Shown in pieces: positions 36,082-45,279 of a stretch of DNA of 51,676 nt. The position numbers were made by a program, and so were the translations under genes. Source of the stretch: Pseudomonadota bacterium. Its GTDB lineage: Bacteria > Pseudomonadota > Gammaproteobacteria > Burkholderiales > Burkholderiaceae_C. How positions within the stretch are numbered: position 1 is the stretch's first letter; each line of letters starts with the position of its first letter. The notes under the pieces are model-generated. The model worked only from the letters and a program-made list of their open reading frames with translations. It was not told the DNA's origin and ran no database searches. Location: positions 1 through 51,676 of the forward strand of contig JAJZWA010000026.1 in NCBI GenBank assembly GCA_021846965.1, given 5' to 3'.

Positions 36082-36101
36082 CTGGCGCCACGGGGCGCCA
36101 G
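36082..36101. promoter_or_regulatory. 8-bp inverted repeat in leader of SDR-TRAP operon
   Basis: CTGGCGCC (36082-36089) and GGCGCCAG (36094-36101) with spacer acgg form a perfect symmetric site ending 31 bases before the SDR ATG. TAGTCT at 36078-36083 is a weak -10 that the site would overlap. It could be a repressor operator or a leader hairpin. Confidence 0.4.
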
Positions 36102-36132
36102 GTCCCCGGCTCGAATTCTGCGATCGACCAGC

Positions 36133-36942
36133 ATGAGTACCCAGCATCAGGACACGCCGGTGGCGGTGGTCACCGGCGGCGCGCGAGGCATCGGCCTGGG
36201 CATCGCGCGCTGGTTCCTTCAAGAAGGCCAACGCGTGGCGCTGCTGGACATCGACGCGCCCACGCTGGAGCGCACCGAGCGCGAGCTGGCGCTGCCCGAA
36301 CGGGTGCTGGCGCTGCACTGCGACGTCTCGGACGAGGCCCGCGTGGCCGAGGCGGCCGATGCGGTATGGCGGCGTTTCGGGCGCGTGGACGCCCTCGTCA
36401 ACAATGCCGGAGTGGCGGTGTTCAAGCCCATCGGCGAGACCAGTTTCGCGGAATGGCGCCATGTGCTCGGCACCAACCTGGACGGGGCCTTCCTGTGCAC
36501 CCAGGCCTTCGCCCCCTTGATGCTGCGAGGCGGGCGCGGTGGCGCGGTGGTCAACATCGCTTCCATTTCCGCCGTGCGCGCCAGCACCCTGCGCGTGGCC
36601 TACGGCACCAGCAAGGCCGCGCTGGTGCACCTGACGCGCCAGCAGGCGGTGGAACTGGGCGACCAGGGCATACGCTGCAACGTGATCGCGCCGGGTCCCG
36701 TGGAAACCGAGATGGCCAAGCTGGTGCACAGCGTGGCCGTGCGCTCGGACTACCACGACGCCATCCCGCTGGGGCGCTACGGCACGGTCGAGGAAATGGC
36801 CCAGACGGTGGGCTTCCTGTGCAGCCCGGCGGCGAGTTTCATCAACGGCCAGCTGCTGGCGGTCGACGGCGGCTTCGAGGCCACCGGCGTCGGCCTGCCC
36901 ACGCTGCGCCGGCGGCGCCAGGAGCAGGGCGGCCCGCATTGA
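36133..36942 (+). CDS. short-chain dehydrogenase/reductase (SDR)
   Basis: A 269-residue classical SDR. The cofactor motif TGGARGIG is at 14-21, NNAG near 90, and the catalytic Tyr157 and Lys161 lie in YGTSK with the upstream serine in NIASISAV. Asp40 in LLDID after beta-2 suggests NAD rather than NADP. The exact substrate is unknown. The adjacent TRAP transporter genes, 81 bases downstream on the same strand, suggest it oxidises or reduces the imported organic acid or sugar acid. Confidence 0.88.
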   Translation: MSTQHQDTPVAVVTGGARGIGLGIARWFLQEGQRVALLDIDAPTLERTERELALPERVLALHCDVSDEARVAEAADAVWRRFGRVDALVNNAGVAVFKPIGETSFAEWRHVLGTNLDGAFLCTQAFAPLMLRGGRGGAVVNIASISAVRASTLRVAYGTSKAALVHLTRQQAVELGDQGIRCNVIAPGPVETEMAKLVHSVAVRSDYHDAIPLGRYGTVEEMAQTVGFLCSPAASFINGQLLAVDGGFEATGVGLPTLRRRRQEQGGPH

Positions 36943-37023
36943 GGCGCCGCGGCGACCGTGTGGCGCGAGCCGCCGCGACAGGACGCGAATTCCGCTTTCA
37001 CAACCAGCAGGAGGAGACGCAGC

Positions 37024-38043
37024 ATGAGCATCACCCGTCGTGAATTCCTCGCGGGCGCCACGGCGCTGGCACCGATGGCGCTGGCCGCCAGCCCGGTGCG
37101 GGCCCTGGCCGCCGAATCCGAGTTCCAGTTCAAGTACGCGAACAACCTGCCCGTCACGCACCCGATGAACGTGCGCGCGCGGGAGATGGCCGAGGCCATC
37201 CACAAGGAAACCCAGGGCCGGGTGAGCATCCAGATCTTCCCCAACAACCAGCTCGGCTCCGACACCAGCATGCTCAGCCAGCTGCGCGCCGGAGGCATCG
37301 ACTTCTTCACCCTGTCGGGGCTGATCCTGTCCACGCTGGTGCCCGCCGCCTCGATCACCGGCATCGGTTTCGCCTTCCCCGACTACGCCGCCGTCTGGAA
37401 GGCGCTGGACGGTGATCTGGGTGCCTATGTGCGCGGCCAGATCGAGAAGGCCGGGCTGGTGGTCATGGACAGGATCTGGGACAACGGCTTCCGCGAGATC
37501 ACCTCCTCGACCAAGCCCATCCGCACCGCGGCCGACCTCAAGGGCTTCAAGATCCGCGTGCCGGTATCGCCGCTGTGGACCTCCATGTTCCAGGCCTTCG
37601 GCGCCTCCCCGACCTCGATCAACTTCGACGAGGTGTACTCCGCGTTGCAGACCCACCTGGTCGACGGCGAGGAGAACCCGCTGGCCATCATCTCCACGGC
37701 CAAGCTGTACGAGGTGCAGAAGTACTGCTCGCTCACCAACCATATGTGGGACGGCTTCTGGTTCCTGGGCAATCCGCAGTCGTGGAAACGCCTCCCCCCG
37801 GAACTGCAGGCCATCGTGGCGCGCAACATCAACGCGGCCGGCATGAAGGAACGCAGCGACGTGGCCACGCTGAACGCCTCGCTGCAAAGCCAGCTCAGCT
37901 CCAAGGGCATGGTGTTCAACTCCACCAGCCCCGACAGCTTCCGCGCGCAATTGCGCAAGGCCGGCTTCTATGCCCAGTGGAAGGCCAAGTACGGCGCCGA
38001 GGCCTGGGGCATCCTGGAGCGCAGCACCGGTAAGCTGGCGTGA
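37024..38043 (+). CDS. TRAP transporter substrate-binding protein (DctP family), Tat-exported
   Basis: A 339-residue periplasmic binding protein. The N-terminus MSITRREFLAGATALA is a twin-arginine signal (RREFL) with cleavage likely after RALA near residue 31. Family blocks include FQFKYANNLPVTHP, FPNNQLGSD, the conserved arginine region KGFKIRVPVSPLW and DEVYSALQTHLVDGEENP. The ligand is probably an organic acid but cannot be named. A strong AGGAGG-like ribosome site precedes the ATG. The stop overlaps the GTG of the membrane component. Confidence 0.92.
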   Translation: MSITRREFLAGATALAPMALAASPVRALAAESEFQFKYANNLPVTHPMNVRAREMAEAIHKETQGRVSIQIFPNNQLGSDTSMLSQLRAGGIDFFTLSGLILSTLVPAASITGIGFAFPDYAAVWKALDGDLGAYVRGQIEKAGLVVMDRIWDNGFREITSSTKPIRTAADLKGFKIRVPVSPLWTSMFQAFGASPTSINFDEVYSALQTHLVDGEENPLAIISTAKLYEVQKYCSLTNHMWDGFWFLGNPQSWKRLPPELQAIVARNINAAGMKERSDVATLNASLQSQLSSKGMVFNSTSPDSFRAQLRKAGFYAQWKAKYGAEAWGILERSTGKLA

Positions 38044-39893
38044 CCCAGGCCGTGCAAGCCACGCCGCGGCCCGGCCCCGCGGCGCGCATCGACGCGCTGC
38101 TGGGCCGCCCGGTCGAATACGCGGCGGCGCTGCTGGTGCTGCTGGAGGTGCTGGTGCTGCTGGCCGGCATGGTCTCGCGCACCCTCGGCCACCCCCTGGT
38201 GTGGTCGGACGAGCTCGCGTCCATGCTGTTCCTGTGGCTGGCCATGCTCGGCGCGGTGGTGGCCCTGCGCCGAGACGAGCACATGCGCATGGGCGCGCTG
38301 GTCGCGCGCCTGCGCGAGACCTGGCGCGCGCGGCTGCGCGCGCTGAGCCTGGGCGCCAGCCTGGCGCTGCTGGTGTTCGTGGCCTGGCCGGCCTGGCAGT
38401 TCGCGTACAACCAGAAGATCATCACCACCCCGGCGATGGGTCTGTCGGATCTGTGGCGCGCGGCCGCCATGCCCGTGGGCATCGTGCTGATGGCCCTGGT
38501 GGCCCTGCTGCGCCTGCTGCGCGAGTGCACGCCGCGCCGCGCCGCGGGCGCGCTGGCGCTGCCGGTGCTGGCCGGGCTGATGCTGTGGTGGGCGCGACCC
38601 GGCTTCGAATCCCTGGGGCAGATCGACCTGCTGATCTTCCTCGTGGGCATCGGCGCGGGCTGCGTGCTGGCGGGCATTCCCATCGCCTTCGCCTTCGGGC
38701 TGGCGGCCTTCAGCTACCTGGCGCTGTCCACGCAGACACCCCTGCAGATCCTGGTCGGGCGCATGGACGAAGGCATGTCCCACCTGATCCTGCTGGCGGT
38801 TCCGCTGTTCGTGTTCCTGGGCCTGCTCATCGAGATGACCGGCATGGCGCGCGCCATGGTGGACTTTCTCGCCAGCCTGCTGGGCCACGTGGGCGGCGGC
38901 CTGTCCTACGTGCTGGTCGGGGCCATGTACCTGGTCTCGGGCATCTCGGGCTCGAAGGCCGCCGACATGGCCGCCATCGCCCCGGCCTTGTTTCCGGAGA
39001 TGCAGCGCCTGGGCAGCAGCAAGGGCGAACTGGTGGCCCTGCTGGCCGCCACCGGAGCGCAGACCGAGACCGTGCCGCCCAGCCTGGTGCTGATCACCAT
39101 CGGCTCGGTCACCGGGGTGTCGATCTCGGCGCTGTTCACCGGCGGGCTGCTGCCGGCCCTGGTCACGGGGCTGGGCCTGTGCCTGGTGATCGGCTGGCGC
39201 AACCGCGGCCGCGGCTCGCGACGCGAGCGCGCGCCGCGCGCCGAGGTGCTGCGCCTGGGCCTGGTGGCCGCGCCGGCGCTGGCCCTGCCCTTCGTCATCC
39301 GCGCCGCCGTGGTCGACGGCGTCGCCACCGCCACCGAGGTGTCCACGCTGGGCATCGTCTACGCCACCGCCATCGGGCTGCTGGTGTATCGCCGATTCGA
39401 CTGGCGCAGGCTCCTGCCCATGCTGGTGGAAACGGCCAGCCTGTCCGGAGCCATCCTGTTCATCATCGGCACCGCCACGGCCATCGCCTGGGGCCTGACC
39501 CAGTCCGGATTCTCGGGCTCGCTGGCGCAGGCGATGGGCTCCCTGCCCGGCGGCGGGCCGGTCTTCCTGGCCGCGTCCATTCCCCTGTTCGTGCTGCTGG
39601 GCTCGGTGCTGGAGGGCATTCCGGCCATGGTGCTGTTCGGCCCGCTGCTGTTCCCGATCGCGCGCCAGCTGGGCATCCACGAGGTGCACTACGCCATGGT
39701 GGTGGTGCTGTCGATGGGACTGGGACTGTTCATGCCTCCGCTGGGCGTGGGCTACTACGCCGCCTGCGCCATCGGGCGCGTGGCGCCCGAGGAAGGCGTG
39801 CGCCCGCTGCTGGGCTACCTGGCGGCCCTGCTCGGTGGCATCGTGGTGGTCGCCGCGGTGCCCTGGCTGTCCACCGGCTTCCTGGCGCACTGA
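38040..39893 (+). CDS. TRAP transporter fused membrane protein (DctQM type)
   Basis: A 617-residue fusion of the small DctQ-like (about 1-175, four helices) and large DctM-like (about 190-617, many helices) TRAP membrane components. DctM landmarks are VPLFVFLGLLIEMTGMA, GAMYLVSGISGSKAADMAAI in two parts, and GLGLFMPPLGVGYY near the end. It imports the DctP ligand using a Na+ or H+ gradient. It starts at GTG overlapping the dctP stop (GTGA), so the two are coupled. It converges on the next pump gene with a 7-bp gap. Confidence 0.92.
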   Translation: MTQAVQATPRPGPAARIDALLGRPVEYAAALLVLLEVLVLLAGMVSRTLGHPLVWSDELASMLFLWLAMLGAVVALRRDEHMRMGALVARLRETWRARLRALSLGASLALLVFVAWPAWQFAYNQKIITTPAMGLSDLWRAAAMPVGIVLMALVALLRLLRECTPRRAAGALALPVLAGLMLWWARPGFESLGQIDLLIFLVGIGAGCVLAGIPIAFAFGLAAFSYLALSTQTPLQILVGRMDEGMSHLILLAVPLFVFLGLLIEMTGMARAMVDFLASLLGHVGGGLSYVLVGAMYLVSGISGSKAADMAAIAPALFPEMQRLGSSKGELVALLAATGAQTETVPPSLVLITIGSVTGVSISALFTGGLLPALVTGLGLCLVIGWRNRGRGSRRERAPRAEVLRLGLVAAPALALPFVIRAAVVDGVATATEVSTLGIVYATAIGLLVYRRFDWRRLLPMLVETASLSGAILFIIGTATAIAWGLTQSGFSGSLAQAMGSLPGGGPVFLAASIPLFVLLGSVLEGIPAMVLFGPLLFPIARQLGIHEVHYAMVVVLSMGLGLFMPPLGVGYYAACAIGRVAPEEGVRPLLGYLAALLGGIVVVAAVPWLSTGFLAH

Positions 39894-39900
39894 GTCGCCG

Positions 39901-42900
39901 CTATGCGCTGCCCTGCGATCCGCGTTGCGCCGCGGCGCGGCGCTCGGCCCGCGCCTGCCTGGCGCGCAGGAACCAGCCGTGGGCGCGATCCAGGTACAGG
40001 TACACCACCGGGGTCGTGAACAGGGTCATGGCCTGCGAGACCAGCAGCCCGCCCACCATCGCGTAGCCCAGCGGACGCCGCAGCTCGGATCCGGCGCCAT
40101 GGTCGAGCATCAGGGGCAGTCCCGCCAGCAAGGCGCAGGCGGTGGTCATCATGATGGGCCGAAAGCGCAGCAGGCAGGCCTCGCGAATGGCCTCGCGCGG
40201 GGCCAGGCCGCGGCGGCGCTCGGCGTCGAGCGCGAAATCGATCATCATGATGCCGTTCTTTTTCACGATGCCGATGAGCAGGATGATCCCGATCAGCGCG
40301 ATCACGCTGAGGTCGTAGCCCCCGGCGCGCAGGATCAGCAAGGCCCCCAGCCCCGCCGAGGGGAGCGTGGACAGGATGGTCAGCGGGTGCAGGTAGCTCT
40401 CGTACAGAAGGCCCAGCACGATGTACACGCACACCAGGGCCGCGGCGATCAGGTAGGGCTGCGTGCGCAGGGATTGCTGGAAGGCCTGCGCCGTGCCCTG
40501 GAAGCTGCCGCGCACGGTGGCGGGCATGCGCATCTGCGCCTCCACCTTGTGCACCTCGTCCACCGCCTCCCCCAGCGCGACGCCGGGGGCGAGGTTGAAG
40601 GACAGGGTCACCGCGGGGAACTGGCCCTGGTGGCTGATCATCAGGTAGGCGGTCTTCGAGGTGTCCACCTTCACCAGCGCGGACAAGGGAACCTGCTGGC
40701 CGCTCAGGGGCGAGCGGATGAAGATCTTGTCGAACAGGTCGGCGTCGCGCTGCTCGGAAGGCGTGACCTCCTCGATCACGTGGTAACTGCTGGTCTGCGT
40801 GAAGTACTGCGCCACCTGGGCCTGGCCCGCTGCATCGTCCAGGGTCTGGTCGATCAGCGCCGGGCTGATGCCGAAACTGGCCGCGTGCTCGCGGTCCACC
40901 GTGACCACCGCCGAGCGCGCATGGTTCTGCTGGTCCGAGGCCACGTCGGTCAGCTGGGGCAGCCGCTTCAGGCGCGCCAGCAGGCGCGGCGCCCAGGTGT
41001 TGAGCTCGTCGATGTCGCTGTCCTGCAGGGTGTACTGGTACTGGGTGCGGGCCAGGCGGCCGCCCACGTTGATGTCCTGCGGCGCCTGCATGAACAGCCG
41101 GATGCCCTGCACCTGGGCGATGCGCGGGCGCAGCCGGTCGATGATCTGCTGCGCGCTGGCCTTGCGCCCGTCGGCCTTCGGGCGCAAGGCGATGAAGAAC
41201 ACCCCCGTGTTGGCCGTGGTTCCGCCCGCGAACACCCCCATGCCGCTGACGTCGGGATCGCTGCCCACCACCTTGGCCAGCGCGTGGATGCGCCGGCTCA
41301 TCGCGGGAAAGGAGGCGTCCTGCGCGGTCTGGGCGAAGCCGAAGATCGAGCCGATGTCCTGCTGCGGGAAAAATCCCTTGGGGCTGAACACGAACATCAG
41401 CACCGTGGTCACCAGGGTGGCGAAGAATACGCACAGGGTGAGCAGCGGATGCTGCAGCACATGGTCCAGGGCGCGCCGGTAGGCGTCGCGCAGCGCGTCG
41501 AAACCCCGCTCGAAGGCGCGATACAGGCGCCCGTGGCCGCGCGCGTGTTCGTCACGCAGGAAGCGCGAGCACATCATCGGCGTCAGGGTCAGGGACACCA
41601 GCACCGAAATGCCGATGGCCAGGCTCACGGTGACCGCGAACTCCCGGAACAGGCGCCCCACGATGCCCCCCATCAGCAGCAGGGGGATGAACACCGCGAC
41701 CAGGGAGACCGAGATGGACACGATGGTGAAGCCGATCTCCTGCGCACCCTGCAGCGCGGCCTGCAAGGGCTGCATGCCCGCCTCGACATGCCGGTAGATG
41801 TTTTCCAGCATGACGATGGCGTCGTCCACCACGAAACCCACCGAGATGGTCAGGGCCATCAGCGACAGGTTGTCCAGGCTGTAGTGCAGCAGGTACATGG
41901 CGCCGGCCGTGCCCAGCAACGCCAGGGGCACGGTCAGCCCGGGGATGAGGGTCGACCACAGGCTGCGCAGGAACACGAAAATCACCAGCACCACGGCGCA
42001 GACGGTGATCAGCAGCGTGCGCTCCACATCGTGCATGGAGGCACGGATGTTCTGGGTGCGGTCGACCAGGGTGTTGATGCGGATGCTGGGCGGGATCGCC
42101 GCGCGCAGGCGCGGCAACTCGGCCTGGATGCGCTCGACGGTGTCGATGGCATTGGCGCCGGGCTGCTTGTGCACGAACAGGATGATGGCGCGCCCGTTGT
42201 CCAGGCGGTCTCCCGCCGGGGCCGCGGCGCCGCGGAAGCCCCAGGCTCCGGTGAGCACGTTCTCCGGCCCGTCCACCGCGCGGCCGATGTCGCGCACCCG
42301 CACCGGCGCGCCGTTGCGCCAGGCGATCACGGTGTCGTTCCAGGGGGCAGCGCGGGTGATCTGGTCGTTGGTATAGATGGCCGCGCTGCGGTCCTTGCCG
42401 CTGAGGCTGCCGGCGGCCTGGCTCACCGAGGCCTGGCCGATGGCCGCGCGCACGTCCTCCAGGCTCAGCCCCATGGCCGCCAGGCGGGTCGGATCCACCT
42501 GGATGCGAATGGCAGGCTTCTGGCGCCCGCCGATGTCCACGCTGCCCACGCCGGGTATCTGGGAGATCTGCTGCGCCAGCACCACCTCGGCGTAGTCGTC
42601 GACCTGGGTGATCGGAAGGGTCGGCGACTGCACCGCCAGCACCAGCACGGCGAATTCGGCCGGGTTGATCTTGCGAAAGGTGGGCGGGCTGGGCAGGTTC
42701 CTGGGCAATTGGCCGGCCGCCGCGTTGATGGCCGACTGCACGTCCATCGCGGCGCTGTCGATGTCGCGCCGCAGGTCGAACTGCAAGGTGATCTGGGTGC
42801 TGCCCAGGGCGCTGGTCGAGGTCATCTGCGCCAGGCCCGGAATGGCCGCGAACTGGGTTTCCAGCGGCTGCGCGACGGTGGAGGCGATGACCTGCGGGTT

Positions 42901-43062
42901 GGCTCCGGGCAAGTTGGCATTGACCTGGATCGTGGGGTATTCCACGTCCGGCAGGGAGGCCACCGGCAGCAGCGGCAGGGCCACCAGGCCCACCAGCAGC
43001 AGTGCCAGCGCCAGCAGCGAGGTGCCGATGGGGCGACGGATGAAAACGGCAGAAAAGCTCAT
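39901..43062 (-). CDS. RND multidrug efflux permease (MdtB/MdtC-like)
   Basis: A 1053-residue RND permease of the drug-export (HAE1) type. It begins MSFSAVFIRRPIGTSLLALAL as MdtB and MdtC proteins do. TM4 carries the proton-relay pair in SVGFVVDDAIVMLENIYRH. Other landmarks are SPKGFFPQQDIG and GIVKKNGIMMIDFALDAE. Only one permease is encoded, whereas the enterobacterial Mdt pump uses two. It lies 10 bases after its adaptor gene and has no outer-membrane channel gene adjacent. Confidence 0.93.
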   Translation of the reverse strand: MSFSAVFIRRPIGTSLLALALLLVGLVALPLLPVASLPDVEYPTIQVNANLPGANPQVIASTVAQPLETQFAAIPGLAQMTSTSALGSTQITLQFDLRRDIDSAAMDVQSAINAAAGQLPRNLPSPPTFRKINPAEFAVLVLAVQSPTLPITQVDDYAEVVLAQQISQIPGVGSVDIGGRQKPAIRIQVDPTRLAAMGLSLEDVRAAIGQASVSQAAGSLSGKDRSAAIYTNDQITRAAPWNDTVIAWRNGAPVRVRDIGRAVDGPENVLTGAWGFRGAAAPAGDRLDNGRAIILFVHKQPGANAIDTVERIQAELPRLRAAIPPSIRINTLVDRTQNIRASMHDVERTLLITVCAVVLVIFVFLRSLWSTLIPGLTVPLALLGTAGAMYLLHYSLDNLSLMALTISVGFVVDDAIVMLENIYRHVEAGMQPLQAALQGAQEIGFTIVSISVSLVAVFIPLLLMGGIVGRLFREFAVTVSLAIGISVLVSLTLTPMMCSRFLRDEHARGHGRLYRAFERGFDALRDAYRRALDHVLQHPLLTLCVFFATLVTTVLMFVFSPKGFFPQQDIGSIFGFAQTAQDASFPAMSRRIHALAKVVGSDPDVSGMGVFAGGTTANTGVFFIALRPKADGRKASAQQIIDRLRPRIAQVQGIRLFMQAPQDINVGGRLARTQYQYTLQDSDIDELNTWAPRLLARLKRLPQLTDVASDQQNHARSAVVTVDREHAASFGISPALIDQTLDDAAGQAQVAQYFTQTSSYHVIEEVTPSEQRDADLFDKIFIRSPLSGQQVPLSALVKVDTSKTAYLMISHQGQFPAVTLSFNLAPGVALGEAVDEVHKVEAQMRMPATVRGSFQGTAQAFQQSLRTQPYLIAAALVCVYIVLGLLYESYLHPLTILSTLPSAGLGALLILRAGGYDLSVIALIGIILLIGIVKKNGIMMIDFALDAERRRGLAPREAIREACLLRFRPIMMTTACALLAGLPLMLDHGAGSELRRPLGYAMVGGLLVSQAMTLFTTPVVYLYLDRAHGWFLRARQARAERRAAAQRGSQGSA

Positions 43063-43072
43063 GGGGCAGGCT

Positions 43073-44233
43073 TCACCGCGGCGCCAGCTCGCGCACCCGC
43101 GCGCCCGGACTGAGCTTGTACTGCCCGTCGACGACCACCCGCTCGCCGGCCTGGAGGCCCTCGGCGATGACGGCCACGCCGTCGCGCTCCTGACCCACGG
43201 TCACCGGCCGCACCCGGGCACGGTGCTGGGCATCCACCACGTACACGTAGCTCCCCGACTGTCCGTTCTGAACGGCGGAATCGGGCACCGTCACGGCGTC
43301 GCGGAAATGTCCCAGCACCAGGCGCACGCGCAGGTACTGGCCCGGCCACAGCCGATGCCCCGGGTTGGCGAAGCGGGCCTTCAGCGCAATGGTGCCGCTG
43401 GCCGTGTCGACCTGGTTGTTCACCAGCACCAGGGTCCCGCGGGCTTCGGGACGCTGCTGTCCCGGCGCGTAGGCCAGCACCTGCAGGGGTCCGCGCGCAC
43501 GCGCCTGGTTGATGGCCTGCACCGACTGGCCGGGCAGGCTGAAGGACACGTCGATGGGGTCGATCTGGTTGATCACCACCAGCCCGCCGGGATCGCCCGG
43601 GTGCACGATGTTGCCGGGGTCGACCAGGCGCGCGCCGGCCAGGCCGCTGATGGGTGCGCGAATCGTGGCGTAGCCCAGCTGCACGCGCGCGTAGTCGACC
43701 TGCGCGGAATCCGCCTGCACCGCCGCGCTCAGCTGCCCCACCAGCGCGCGCTGGGTATCCAGGCTCTGGCGCGAGGCCGCGCCAGCTCGCACCAGGCCCT
43801 GCGTGCGCCCGAGCTCCAGGCGAGCATCGGCGAGCTGGGCCTGGTCGCGCGCCCTCGTCGCCCGCGCCTGCTCGAGCTGGGCGCGCAGCGCGCGCGCATC
43901 GATGCGCGCCAGGATCTGGCCGGCGCGCACTGGCTGTCCCTCGGTGAATCCCAGGGATTCGAGCCTGCCGTCGATCTGCGTGCGCACGGTCACGCTGCGC
44001 CGTGCCTGCACCGTGCCCACGCCCAGCAGCACGCGCGGCACGTCGGCCCGCAGCGCGGCTTGTACCGTGACCGGCACCAGCGCGGGAGCCGGCGCCGCCT
44101 GCGCCGCCTGCGCGGCACTCGCCGGCGCGCGCTGCACCAGACGCCAGGCCAGCAAGCTGGCGGCCCCGAGCAGCAGCAGGACGATCACCCGCCGCGCGCG
44201 CGCGGCGGGCCGTGCAGACGAAGGCTGGGCCAT
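43073..44233 (-). CDS. RND efflux periplasmic adaptor (MdtA-like)
   Basis: A 386-residue membrane fusion protein. One N-terminal helix (about 17-35) anchors it. The lipoyl and hairpin region runs about 65-200 (SVTVRTQIDGRLESLGFTEGQPV and IRAPISGLAGARLVDPGN), followed by a barrel with VVINQIDPIDVSFSLP and a C-terminal domain ending KLSPGARVRELAPR. A much longer frame is open upstream, but the ATG at 44233 gives the family N-terminus. It is the first gene of the pump operon and lies 119 bases after the XRE regulator gene on the same strand. Confidence 0.92.
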   Translation of the reverse strand: MAQPSSARPAARARRVIVLLLLGAASLLAWRLVQRAPASAAQAAQAAPAPALVPVTVQAALRADVPRVLLGVGTVQARRSVTVRTQIDGRLESLGFTEGQPVRAGQILARIDARALRAQLEQARATRARDQAQLADARLELGRTQGLVRAGAASRQSLDTQRALVGQLSAAVQADSAQVDYARVQLGYATIRAPISGLAGARLVDPGNIVHPGDPGGLVVINQIDPIDVSFSLPGQSVQAINQARARGPLQVLAYAPGQQRPEARGTLVLVNNQVDTASGTIALKARFANPGHRLWPGQYLRVRLVLGHFRDAVTVPDSAVQNGQSGSYVYVVDAQHRARVRPVTVGQERDGVAVIAEGLQAGERVVVDGQYKLSPGARVRELAPR

Positions 44234-44352
44234 GGCCGGTGATCCGGATTCGAGGAATGTTGTCCTGGGTCCGCGGGACAGCGCCCCGGACCTTGTCTCG
44301 CCCGGCATCTTAGGGCCTGGGAGCAGCTCCTGCCCGGCCGCGCGGACGGAGC

Positions 44353-45162
44353 TCAGGCCGGCTGCAGGAGAACCAGCTTGACGGCCCCCGCGACGCCACC
44401 GCGCAACGTGAACTGGCGGTAGTTGCGCGGGCCCTCGGAGGTGGCGAAGGCGCGCAAGCCGCCCTCGCGTTCGAGCACCTGCTGCGAACGCCAGGCCTCT
44501 TCGAATTGCGCGCTCTGCGCGCACAGCGTGGTGATGAAACGGCGATGCCGCGCGTCGTCGCGCAGCGTGGCGGTGTCGGCCCGATACTCGGCGGCCAGCC
44601 GGCGCGCGCGAAGCTCCCAGTCGACGATCCACGCGCGCGCGGCCGGATCCAGGTACACCCAGCGCAGCAGGTTGGGCTCCACCGGGCCCTCCTCGCCCAG
44701 CCAGGGCGCGAACAGGCGCCGGGCCTCGGGATTGCATGCGAGCAGGTCCCAATGCGCGTCGAGCGCATAGGCCGGGCAGCGCATCTGCTGCACCAGGCTC
44801 GCGCACGCGCGGTCCTCGGGCTCGCCCACCGGCGAACGCGGCACCGGCGCGGCGCGCGGATCGGCACGACGCGCCAGTTCGAACAGATAGGCACGCTCGG
44901 CAGCGCGCAGGCGCAGGCCCTGCGCGAGGGCGTCCAGCGTGGCCACGGACACGGCCTGGGTACGCCCCTGCTCGATCCACGTGTACCAGGTCGGACTGAT
45001 TCCGCACAACGCCGCCACCTCCTCGCGGCGCAGGCCACGCGTGCGCCGGCGGCGTCCGGCGGGCAGCCCCGCGGCCTCCGGTTGCAGGCGCTCGCGGGCG
45101 GCACGCAGGAAGCTGCCCAGTTGTTCGGCTTCGCCGGAGGCATCCGGCCCGGGAGGGTTCAC
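44353..45162 (-). CDS. XRE-family regulator with MmyB-like ligand domain
   Basis: A 269-residue transcription regulator. The helix-turn-helix (about 38-92) has the family signature TRGLRREEVAALCGISPTWYTWIEQGR in two adjoining parts, and the C-terminal part is the MmyB-type PAS-like domain (RCPAYALDAHWDLLACNPEA). Relatives bind small fatty-acid-like ligands and repress a divergent gene. It starts at GTG (45162). A SAM methyltransferase gene is divergent, and three palindromes lie between them. Confidence 0.9.
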   Translation of the reverse strand: MNPPGPDASGEAEQLGSFLRAARERLQPEAAGLPAGRRRRTRGLRREEVAALCGISPTWYTWIEQGRTQAVSVATLDALAQGLRLRAAERAYLFELARRADPRAAPVPRSPVGEPEDRACASLVQQMRCPAYALDAHWDLLACNPEARRLFAPWLGEEGPVEPNLLRWVYLDPAARAWIVDWELRARRLAAEYRADTATLRDDARHRRFITTLCAQSAQFEEAWRSQQVLEREGGLRAFATSEGPRNYRQFTLRGGVAGAVKLVLLQPA

Positions 45163-45279
45163 GGCGGTTCTCGGGGATCAGGCTGCTGGTTTTTATACCA
45201 GGATAAGCAAGGGTCTTGTTCCATGACTCGAGTCGGGCCTATGGTAGGCCCCACCGAAATCCCGCACCGGAAAACACCC
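45163..45279. promoter_or_regulatory. divergent operator-promoter region, XRE regulator / methyltransferase
   Basis: Leftward: CTGGT-ttttat-ACCAG (45186-45201) encloses TATAAA read on the minus strand (45192-45197), with an extended TGG before it, a good -10. Rightward: TTGTTC (45216-45221) and TATGGT (45240-45245) are 18 bases apart. GACTCGAGTC (45225-45234) lies in that spacer and GGGCCTA-tgg-TAGGCCC (45235-45251) covers the -10. All three are perfect palindromes on promoter elements, which suggests repression of both genes by the XRE protein. Confidence 0.5.

Noticed and set aside
43073..45007. A 644-codon version of the MdtA-like adaptor
   Set aside because: The additional 258 codons lie opposite to or overlap the XRE regulator gene in another frame and show no adaptor features; the membrane helix begins right after the ATG at 44233.
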